The notes below the pieces were generated by a model, which searched no databases, was not told where the DNA came from, and was given only the letters and a program-made list of their open reading frames with translations. The position numbers and the translations under genes are program-made. A stretch of DNA of 64,000 bases from Ceratopteris richardii (taxonomy: Eukaryota > Streptophyta > Polypodiopsida > Polypodiales > Pteridaceae): assembly GCA_020310875.1 (NCBI GenBank), contig CM035438.1:95988205-96052204 (forward strand). The letters run 5' to 3'. Of this stretch, positions 33,768-43,600 are shown piece after piece; within the stretch, counting starts at the first letter, position 1, and the number at the start of each line of letters is the position of its first letter.

Positions 33768-36700
33768 TTAGTGAAGCTGTTTCTTCCGTTGCTTTCTCTT
33801 TTTCCTCTTTTTACTCGTCTCGCCCTCAACACTGCCCCCCTCCTGAACTCTGTCGTCCCCGACAGGCTTTGATAAGCGCCGGGCATAAGTTCTGTATACT
33901 TGTTGCTCTGTATCGTTTAGCAGATTAGCTTCACGTATCATGATCTGTTTCCATTGTTCCGCTTTGACTCCATCGTTTGGCGGTTGTCTATGATCTGCGA
34001 AGAAGCTCAGTTCGTATGCCACAAGTCTGGCATTCAGATTGGATGAGATCTTTAAAAATACCTCTGAATCGATTTCAAAAAATCCTGTGAAAAACGCTTC
34101 TTCGAAGGTCTGCATATACGAGCTTGGCAAAAACATGAGTCTAGAATAGTATGCCATTATTGTGGGGCGGCTCGGCATTACTGATAGATCAAAAATTAGT
34201 ACATCTGTGCCTTGATTAATGCCGATGAAGTTCAGAAATGTAAATGCCGCATGTTTGAAGACTCGCAAAACTGTAAGTAGCATACTAAGTATTTTGTTTG
34301 TCATTTTAACTGCTAAATCTGGTACTGTCGCATAGTTTTGTAGCCAAAATTCTATGGTCTTGATCATATAATCCTCGGTTGGCAAATAATTATGCGGCGG
34401 GCTAGGTAACATCGGATAGTTGAGCCACTGTTTATTAATATTGCCGCTGCGTTGTAAGGCCAAAAATTCCGTTGGCTCCCTTCTGCGTGGTATTGGGCAA
34501 AATGAAGGGTTTACCTGGAATGAATAAGGTGCGGCTTCCCAGTGTACCCGTAGTGTGGGATGCTTCTCCAAAAATTTTCTTCTCCACACCGGCTGTGCAG
34601 CTTCAAACTCTGTTTGAGTGTACATGAATGTGTCCTTTTTGAAATTGAGCTGCTCATCTGGACTTTTGTGCGTAACCTTCTTTATATATTGCCTTGTTTT
34701 CTCTTTCAGCAGTCCATAGGGAATGTTGAAAGGCTTTATGATCTTTTCCAAGTCTTTACCTTTGATTTTTGCTTCCCTCATGACCTTGATGACTTCATTC
34801 TCAAAATTTTCCGTCAATCGGGACACCACTAGTGCCCGTTCCTTCTGACTTATTTCTGCAGTGTATGGCATTGGATGATCATCATGCATATCCGCCATCT
34901 GCTCATGCATTGGAGAATTATAGATCGGTTGAGATAGAGGGCTTACCTCTACCTCGTCAGTAGGATGTTCTGTTTCTGGCACTACTGATGTCCCGATCGG
35001 TTCTGTGTCTTTCTTCTTATTCTTTAGCTCCTCAATGCATTCTTCTTTTTCTTTTATCTTTTGTAAGGCCTCACCGAGTTTCTCTTTAGTGGTTAGGAGC
35101 TCCTTACCTATGTCGGCTACGTTATCCATGTTTTCACTGTAGCTCTGTACCAGTTTGGCCTGTGCTGAATTCAGCTGCCTTTTAAGTTCATTCATTTCCT
35201 GATTGTGCTTAAGTTCTGCCTCTTCTCTTGCTGCGCGCTCTTGGTTTAGTAAAGCTTCACACTGTGCGAGTTGATCTTTTAAGTCATCTTCTTTATGGTC
35301 AGTTAACTCCAGTTGCTTTATTGGTTGGTCATATAACAATGATTTCATCAATTCTTTGTTTCTGTTCCGTAAAGTGTCATTCTCGTCCAGATATACTTTT
35401 AGTTGTGTTTCTAGTAGAGTGCTTCTGGTTTTCATTCTGTCTTTCTCTGCTACCGTAGCATCATACAATTTTTGCATGTCTTCGAGCTGTTTTTGCAGTT
35501 GGTGATGCTGAGTGCTTAATGATTCATACATCGTTTGTGATTCTAGCAACTCCGTGCTTTTGGTGACTATTTCTTTTTGTACCTGAATCAGTTGTGCAGA
35601 CAATTGTTCACTCATGACTTGAAACTGGTTCTTTTCTTGCATGGCTTTGTCATAGTCTGCATCTATATCCATCATTTGCTGTTGCGTATCCATAGCTGTC
35701 TGGATCATTTGCTTTACTACTGGCTTCAGTTGAGTCACATCCACATTGAGCCATGTTTTTGGTATCGATGGTTCTGCTCCAGTAGTCACGTCTTTGCCTT
35801 GGGCTATGTGTAAAGTGGTATCATGGGGCTGCCTGATTTGAAGCTGTATCCGTGGCTCAGCCCCCATGTTTTCATCCTGTGCTTGAGGTGTGTCATCAGG
35901 CACCTCGATTATTGTTTGTTCTTTTTGTGGGATCTCTTCCGCATCCAGATTCTTTGGGGTTTGTTCTTCCTCTTTAACAGGTATTTTGACATGTGTGACC
36001 CCAGTAGTTGTGTCTTTCTTGATGCTTACTTTGGTAGTGTCATTCAATTGAATGACATGCTCCTGTTCCTGGGCATCATTCTTCTTTTCTTTTTCCTTCT
36101 GGCTGTCTGGTGTTACTTCCATTTGATTGACCTCCGGCCCTTCATCCTCATAAGTTTCTGTCCTGATATCAGTATCTAGCGTGTCTTTCTCAGGACTGGA
36201 TTCCGTATTAGTACTTGAGTCATCAATGCCCAATTCTTGGTATCGTCCAGGTTGTTTTGGAGGTGTTTCTGTACTCTGTTTTTGCTGACTTTGACTCGCT
36301 TGTCTATACTGATGTCCTTGGACATTCAGATTTACCTGCCCTTGCATATATTGGTGTGTTTGCTCGAGGGCGGCAGATAAGTCCCTTTTTGAAATCGGCA
36401 TTGGAGCCGTCGTGACCTTAGGCAAGAGATGTGTTCTCTTGGACTGCGGTGTTGCTTGGGCTTCTTCTTCTCGCAAGCGTTTTGTACCCCTCATGGGCTT
36501 TTGTGTGCTGGTTCCAGCCTCTTCCGCTACAACTGCTGCCTTCTTTTTCTTAGGGACAGAAGCGGATTTTGCATACCTTGCTAGTCCTTCTGCTGTTGGC
36601 ATCTCTCTTAAGCAATGTCTCATGTCTAGGGCTTCATATATCAATAAGGTCAAAGCTGAACCACCGTTCAGGAACTTCTTTTGCCCCCACTTCTTCTGAG

Positions 36701-37364
36701 CTTCAAACAATCGCTCTTGTACGTAACCAGTGAGATTCACTTTGTTTCCTATCTGTCTCATGGCATGGGATAGGAGTTGTACTACAATTTTCTGAGGTGC
36801 AGTGTATCTGTTCATGCCAGGAAAACAAAAATGTTGGTGTACCAAACGTACTGCATCCTCGATATCCACTCTGTTAATCTCTAAGAATGATCTTTTCTTG
36901 GGGTCGTGGCATTCTTCTTTGACATTGGTGATGCCTTCCTGATTCCATCCAAAGGCCTTATTGATCAATTCATGAGTGAATTGAATGGTCTTCCACTTGC
37001 CTACCTTGTCCAAAACTTTTGCTTCTGGAACCGAAATCTTTGTGGCAGCCGGCTGCATAGTATTCATTACTTGTGTACATCTTTGGAAGTCGGGTACACA
37101 TATAGGTATTTTCAAGAATGCTTCAATGCCAGCTTGAGTCCAGACTTCTTCGATATGTGGTAACCCTTGTATGATGGTCTTGAAATCTTGTGACATAATA
37201 GGGAAACAGTGGTCCCTGTCCATGATCTTGATAGTTGCCATGAATAAGAGTTCCGAGATTGGCTGGTCATCTCGAAACCAATGTCCTCTGACCTTGGTTA
37301 TTGATCCCAATGGAAGAAGTAATTCCTCTTCCTGCTGTGTAGCTTCTGAGTCAGAAGATGTCAT
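33768..37364 (-). CDS. ORF2 of element B: intact 1198-residue accessory protein of unknown function
   Basis: I start it at the ATG at 37364, which directly follows CAG of a predicted splice acceptor; a GTG six bases upstream is less likely. Residues 1-260 form an N-terminal domain (FKTIIQGLPHIEEVWTQAG, HFCFPGMNRYTAPQK, LNGGSALTLLIYEAL). A lysine cluster (PKKKK, near 270) and KRLREEE could be nuclear signals. About 555-785 is a long coiled coil, 920-1170 a C-terminal domain (QTFEEAFFTGFFEIDSEVF), and the last 20 residues are extremely basic (SKKRKKRKQRKKQLH). No signal peptide or membrane span, so it is not an envelope protein. Family 2 encodes a diverged counterpart. It is in a different frame from gag-pol. 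Confidence 0.85.
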   Translation of the reverse strand: MTSSDSEATQQEEELLLPLGSITKVRGHWFRDDQPISELLFMATIKIMDRDHCFPIMSQDFKTIIQGLPHIEEVWTQAGIEAFLKIPICVPDFQRCTQVMNTMQPAATKISVPEAKVLDKVGKWKTIQFTHELINKAFGWNQEGITNVKEECHDPKKRSFLEINRVDIEDAVRLVHQHFCFPGMNRYTAPQKIVVQLLSHAMRQIGNKVNLTGYVQERLFEAQKKWGQKKFLNGGSALTLLIYEALDMRHCLREMPTAEGLARYAKSASVPKKKKAAVVAEEAGTSTQKPMRGTKRLREEEAQATPQSKRTHLLPKVTTAPMPISKRDLSAALEQTHQYMQGQVNLNVQGHQYRQASQSQQKQSTETPPKQPGRYQELGIDDSSTNTESSPEKDTLDTDIRTETYEDEGPEVNQMEVTPDSQKEKEKKNDAQEQEHVIQLNDTTKVSIKKDTTTGVTHVKIPVKEEEQTPKNLDAEEIPQKEQTIIEVPDDTPQAQDENMGAEPRIQLQIRQPHDTTLHIAQGKDVTTGAEPSIPKTWLNVDVTQLKPVVKQMIQTAMDTQQQMMDIDADYDKAMQEKNQFQVMSEQLSAQLIQVQKEIVTKSTELLESQTMYESLSTQHHQLQKQLEDMQKLYDATVAEKDRMKTRSTLLETQLKVYLDENDTLRNRNKELMKSLLYDQPIKQLELTDHKEDDLKDQLAQCEALLNQERAAREEAELKHNQEMNELKRQLNSAQAKLVQSYSENMDNVADIGKELLTTKEKLGEALQKIKEKEECIEELKNKKKDTEPIGTSVVPETEHPTDEVEVSPLSQPIYNSPMHEQMADMHDDHPMPYTAEISQKERALVVSRLTENFENEVIKVMREAKIKGKDLEKIIKPFNIPYGLLKEKTRQYIKKVTHKSPDEQLNFKKDTFMYTQTEFEAAQPVWRRKFLEKHPTLRVHWEAAPYSFQVNPSFCPIPRRREPTEFLALQRSGNINKQWLNYPMLPSPPHNYLPTEDYMIKTIEFWLQNYATVPDLAVKMTNKILSMLLTVLRVFKHAAFTFLNFIGINQGTDVLIFDLSVMPSRPTIMAYYSRLMFLPSSYMQTFEEAFFTGFFEIDSEVFLKISSNLNARLVAYELSFFADHRQPPNDGVKAEQWKQIMIREANLLNDTEQQVYRTYARRLSKPVGDDRVQEGGSVEGETSKKRKKRKQRKKQLH

Positions 37365-37393
37365 CTGCACTCAATATAGAGGATGTATTAGTA
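37365..37393 (-). promoter_or_regulatory. Predicted branch point and 3' splice site directly before ORF2 of element B
   Basis: Sense order: TACTAAT (37387-37393), TCTATATT (37373-37380), GTGCAG, then ATG (37364). Distance from branch point to acceptor is about 22 nt, which is plausible for plants. Motif evidence only; no donor has been assigned. Confidence 0.45.
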
Positions 37394-37690
37394 TCCATAT
37401 TTTTTCCAGAAATCCTCCTCCATATGTTGATTATTAATTCGATGTGGCTCCGAGTGCATGGTGTCATCCCTTTCCCGTGGGTGTGAGAAAGGTAATACCT
37501 GAATTTTTTTTCATGTATTTTTATACTTTTTTTTTTTTTTTTTTTTGCTGAAAAGAAAACATAAAGGTTAGTACAAAGCCGAAGCGGTTAGTGAAATGTT
37601 ATTGGAGTAATATTTTAAGTATGTACAAGTGCTCTCCTATTTCCAAAGGGAAAATGTGCGTAACTATTCGAAAATAGAAGATGGACGTGC
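37394..37690 (-). other. Spacer between gag-pol and ORF2 of element B, with a 20-nt homopolymer
   Basis: About 300 bp non-coding. It contains a run of 20 T on the plus strand (37527-37546), that is poly(A) in the sense RNA. Element A has only short T runs at this place. A block near 37484-37502 (GTGAGAAAGGTAATACCTG) is conserved with A. Confidence 0.65.
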
Positions 37691-40600
37691 CTAATGCTTG
37701 GCCGTGTAATGTGGCCCTATCATGCATACTTTGGATCTTGGCAGCTCCTCATGTGTGCAATTGGAAGTAGTTGCCCGATGTATGCAGCTTGTCTTGTCCT
37801 TCGGCATCCATATTTGCTTTACTTGGGTTCTACGAATTGTATTCTCCACCTTCTTGACGAATGCTGTGCTTTTTCGGTTGTATGTCTTCTGATTCTGTTT
37901 TGGGAATCTCAAGTCGGTTTGTATTGCATTTGGAGATTCCTTCTTCCTCCAGCATGTCCTTTCCCTCGTCTGATGTGTCTGTGGACCTTGTTGAGCATGA
38001 TATCTCTTCCGAGGATGTTCCTTGTTTGTAATGGTCGTCCTTTGGGTACATGACTTTGGGATCCAAATCTTTGTTCGATCCGGTTGTGCAGTTATCAGCT
38101 TCTTTGGGATCCATATGCTCTTGAGTCGTGTTTGCCTGATGTGTTCGAAATTCTTTGTCTTCTTATGCAATTGCTCACGCTGTTGTCGAAGGCTTTTCTG
38201 TTGCTGAAGATAGGCCTTCTTTTGGTCCTTTCTTATCCAAGCTCGTGTAGAATGTGGAATTGGGTACACTTTCACGGTTGTAGACCTCACGTTTTGCAGA
38301 GGAATATTTTGTCTTGGACTTTGTGGTTCTTTGTGCTTGATTTCATGTTCTTGTGCACTCTTGTGATTCTCTAAACTCAAGGATGGGGTGCACACAGGAC
38401 TCACAGTATTTTCACATGAAGTACTTGATGATGGGTTTTCTATATTGCTAGGGAACATACAATCATGATTTTGTTCATTAGGATGAACTTCTGGCTCTAT
38501 AATAGCAGCTTTGGGTGGTCGTTCGTCTAGCAAACTATATACTTCACGAGGTCCAATTCTGGCCGAGATGTATCCTAAAGCCAATTGAACGGTTACCTCG
38601 TATTCATATATCCAATCTTGGCCTAGCACCACATCTTCAAGCAGATCTTGGTCCTGACATACTAAAAGTCTCTGCTCCATTGTGTTGTTCCCCATATGTA
38701 AAGGTACAGTGATCTCACCTATGCATCGAATAACTTTCCCTCCTATTCCAATTAGCTGTGCCTTCGATGGGCGTAACTCCTCTTTAAGCCTCTGAGACAA
38801 GGAAGATCTAATACAGCTTATTGCTGCTCCTGTGTCTATAAGAGCATCCACTAGGTGGTACTCTGTTCGTCCTGCCCCCAGATTCAAGTAAGGTTGTCTT
38901 CTTTGTTGTCCAGAGTTTTCTTTGGCTCTAAAATTAGCCATAGGGATGAGTTCTTCTCCTACTCGATATCTCTCATCTCTTTCTCTCATCCACTCTTTCC
39001 GTTTTCTGATACGTTCTAGGGCTTCTTGCCTCGCTTCTTCGCGTATGCGTTCTTCTTCCTTTTTTCTACTCTGAGCTCCTAAGAGTCGTGCTAACATTTG
39101 ATCCGTTAGAGGCTCCATAAATCTTTTCACTCTGCAACCACTGATGTAGTTGGGAAGAATATCTCCGTCTAGTGTGGCGAGATTGACTGCACCACTCGTA
39201 GAGATTCGATTTATAATCATAGGTCCATATCCGCGTTTTTGTAGTTTCTTTGCATGCAGTTTGAGTGTGTATACTAGGACTAAATCGCCTTCTCTCAGTC
39301 CCTTGTCTTTTATATGTGCATCATAATAAGCCTTTTGTCTCCGTTTGGCTGCATAAATGCCCGCTACCGCTTGCAATCTAGTCTCGTGCAGCTTTTCTAT
39401 TTGATCTAATTGTTGAGATAATTCATGACCGTTCCACTCATGCTGCTGGGCTACTTTCAAGGTGGGTACTAAGAAGTCAATTGGCAAAATGGCATTTTGC
39501 CCATACACTAAATTGAAAGGTGTAGTTCCAATAGCCGTTTTATAAGCCACTCGGAAGGCCCAAATTGCGTGATGCAATTGTTTGTCCCAGTCTGACCTTC
39601 CATTATTGACAATCTTTGTCAATACCGTACAAAGTACTTTGTTGGAACTCTCAGCTTGCCCATTAGCTTGAGGGTGGTATGGGGCTGACTTTTTATGAAT
39701 CACTAAGAATTCATTCATTAACGATTCAATGACTTCGTTTAAGAAATGAGTTCCTCGATCACTCACTATCTCGATCGGTAGTCCAAAGCGTGTGAATATG
39801 TGCTCAAAGAGAAATTTTGCTGTAGTTTGAGCATCATTCTTTCTAGTGGCTTTTGCTTCTACCCACTTAGTCAAGTAGTCGGTGGCTACTATGATGTACT
39901 CTGCATGTGATCCTCTGGCTGGTGGATTGATGGGTCCTATGAAGTCAATTCCCCATTTGGTAAATGCTCTTGCACAAACCATTGGTCTTAATGGCATGTC
40001 ATCTCTTCTAATAGGATATTTTGCTCTCTGACATGTTTCACAACTTCTCACGTATGTCTCTGCGTCCATATGTAGAGTTGGCCACCACAGGCCTGCAAAG
40101 AGAATCATCTTGACCGTTCTATCTGCTGAGAAATGTCCTCCCGCAGCTCCTGCGTGTGCCATTTCTAATACTGAGAGATATTCATTCTCATGAATGCACA
40201 ATCTTAGCTGGTTATCCTTTCCGCGTTTAAAGAGTTGTTTTCCTAGGATGACGTAATCTTTGCTCTGTTCTTCAAGAGCACGTTTTCTTGCTAAGGTAGC
40301 TCCCTCCGGGTACTCTCGAGTTTTCAAGAACTTTACTAAAGGCATGCTCCACCTTGGTGCTATTGTAGAATAGCATAACGTAGAGTTCTCTCCTGGGATT
40401 TGTTCTTGACAGGTTTGACAGTTTGACACATAATGGTGTGCATCTCGTTGCATGGTTGGCCAATATATGCCGAATCTCTTGAGTGTTTGCCATGTTCCAT
40501 CTGCATTCAAATGAGTGTTCCATTGGTTTATGTGTGCTTTCTGAAGCCACATGTTTTGTTCATCTTCTTCCACACATCTCATCAACAGTCCGCTTGAATC

Positions 40601-43600
40601 CTGGTGGTATAAACTTCCAGCAATAATGTGAAGGTTTTTAGTCTTCCAGAGATCTTGCTTTCGGTTTGGCGTGATCCCATCTTTAGGTCCATGTGTAAGT
40701 ATCGGGATCAACTTTTCCGCCCACTGAGGACATACTTCCAGGTTAAAGAGATAAGTGTCTGGCAGATCATCAGGAACTCCGCTCGGTGGCTCTCCGTGTT
40801 TTAACCTAGAAAGATGGTCTGCTCTCACATGTGTGTTTCCTTTTTTGACTATTACCTCAAAGTCAAACTCCATTAGTAACAAGAACCATCGCACCAATCT
40901 TCCTGTGCTACAAGGTTTATTGACTAAATACAACAAGGCTTGATGGTCTATGAAGAATTTGAATTTGTTGGCTAAGAGATAATGTCTAAACTTCTTGACT
41001 GCATAAACCATTCCTAAGCCTTCTCTTTCTGTAGTTGTATAATTTCTTTCGGCTTGGTTTAATTGTCTACTCGCATAAGCGATTGGATGGTCAAGCTTTC
41101 CCTCATCAGCCGGTTGTGCTAGGATACATCCAATTGCATAATTCGAAGCGTCAACATGAATATGAAAAGGCTTACTCCAGTTGGGTGATTTTAGAATTGG
41201 GGCTGTACTTAGCCTCTTTTTAAGCTCGTTGAAGGCCTTCTCACACTCGTCTGTCCAAATGAACTGAGTCAATAGACCGTATAAGGGCTTGGCTATTATG
41301 GCATACATGTGAATAAACCTACGGTAATATCCACAATGTCCCATAAAGGCTTGCACTTCTTTTGCATTCTTGGGTCTTGGTAAGTCCAATATGACTTTAA
41401 TCTTATCCTCATCCGTCGATATCCCATTTCTAGAAACTATGTGTCCTAGTATTTTGCCTTGTCTTACCATGAAGACGCATTTTTCTGGGTTTAAGCAGAC
41501 TCTATACTGCCTACATTTGTTGAATATTTTCCGCAATTCCGGTATGTGATCGGATCTTTGATTGGAATATGTGCAAAGATCATCTACATACACTTCCATG
41601 CTTTTTTTCAAGAATTCCTTAAAAACGTGACACATTAATCGTTGGAAGGTAGCTGGTGCATTAGTGAGTCCAAAGGGCATCACTCTGAATGCGTACACAC
41701 CCCATTCAGTGGCAAAAGCCGTCTTGTGTTGGTCTTCAGTCGCAATAGCCACCTGATTGTATCCAGAGAAACCATCTAGGAAGCTATAGACCTCTTTACC
41801 TGCTACCCTCTCCAATAGATGATCCGTAATCGGTAATGGGTAGCTATCTCGTATAGTGGCTGCATTCACCTTCTTCAGATTTATGCACACTCTCAATTTT
41901 CCGTTTTTCTTGGGCACTACCACTAATGGTGATACCCATTCTGTGTGTTCTATCTCATATATGAATCCAGCATCCAACAGCTTATCTATTTCTTCTTTTA
42001 TCTTGGCTGAATACACCTCATTATAAGTGTAAGGTCTCTGTTTGGAAGGTTTGGCCTCGGAAGTCATGGGGATTCTATGCGCGCATATAGATGGATCAAC
42101 TCCTTTTAAATCCTTATAAGTCCAAGCAAAGACATCCCGATATTCTCTTATGAGTTGAATTAACTCTCGTTCTTCTTCCTCTGAGACATCCTGTCCTATG
42201 AAAGTACATCGTTCCTCTCCTCCTTCCATGGTTACAACTATTTTTTTGGTTTGCTCTTTATTATCATATGCTATTCCCGGTTGTGCCTCTCTTTTAGGCA
42301 TTTGAATAGCAATCTTCCTCTCTTCTACTTCGTATTTTTTGAAATGGGCTGGTACCTCAAATTGGTCTTGAAGCTTATTATCGTCATCTTCCAACTCCCT
42401 TTCAACTTCTAATTCTTCTTTTGGGGTGTAATCATTATGTTTTTCATTGGCAGTGATATCTATGTCGGTGGTACTAGTCCCTAGATCCATGGGTTCTGAT
42501 TCCATTTCAATGCTCTCGTAGTCCTCCTTCCAGTTTAGCTCAAATACTTCTCCTTCTTCTGCCTCCTGAAGGACTACCATATACAGACTAATGTCATAAC
42601 CCTCCTCGTCAATACACTCGTTCATTGTTACCACTTCTTCGTTTACACACACATCGAGGGTAGCTAAGATTTCCATCCAACCATGAGGTTCGAATTCTTC
42701 GTCTGGAAATACTTGTGGCATATAAGCTGGATCTTGTACCGATCTCACTACACCTTGGTTCTGCTGCCAACTTCTTCTTCTCTCTTCTTCCTTTTTAGCA
42801 GCTTGGCATATCCATAGATGAGTGTCCTCGTTCATCCAGGATTGGTCACTAGAACCTGCACTATGAATTGATTGATCATCTTCCTCTTTATGGACTTGAT
42901 TCCATTGCAGAGGTGGTACATCTTGATATGCATACGTATGTAGGTTGATCCTAGTGGTGACTCCTGCGTGTTGTAGGTACACTGCATCTTTTCCCCAATC
43001 TTGTACTACCTTTAGCTGTCTCATGAATGGCCTTCCCAAGATCATCTCATAGTTGCTCGGCCTTTCAAAGTGACAAATTGCTAAGGTATGCTCGAATTCC
43101 ACTCCGCACGTAGTGAAGACTACTCGTTCCAACAATCCTAAGGGTCTTTCTGTATGTCCATCGGCCATTTGAATTTTCATACGTGTTGGTCTCAACGCTG
43201 GTTTTCCCCATTTCTCCCAAATTTCTTTGGTAGCAATGCCTACACCAGCTCCTGAATCTAATATGGCTTTGGTTGTGTAACCCTTGTAAGTGATGGGTAG
43301 ACATGTATTTCCTTCGTCTCCTTCACTAAAGTCTCCTACTTTATCCACTGGAACTCTCACCGTTTTCACTTCATCATCTACCTCCTTCTTTGCCTCTTTG
43401 ACGTCCCATTGATTGATCAATTTCTCTTTTAGATGTGGTTTCACCTTTAGCAATTCTTCGAATGTTAAGGTACATGGGATTTTCACTTCCCTAAGGCGTT
43501 GTATGATCTCCGATGTTTGAACTGATGGATTCGTTTCCCGTCTTTGTATTGAAGGAATGCGATACAATTCTGAGTTGTGCTCGTATTCCCCGGTGTAATT

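Noticed and set aside
33768..37364. ORF2 as a retroviral-type envelope gene
   Set aside because: Position would fit, but there is no signal peptide, no membrane segment and no cleavage site; it is coiled coil with basic ends.
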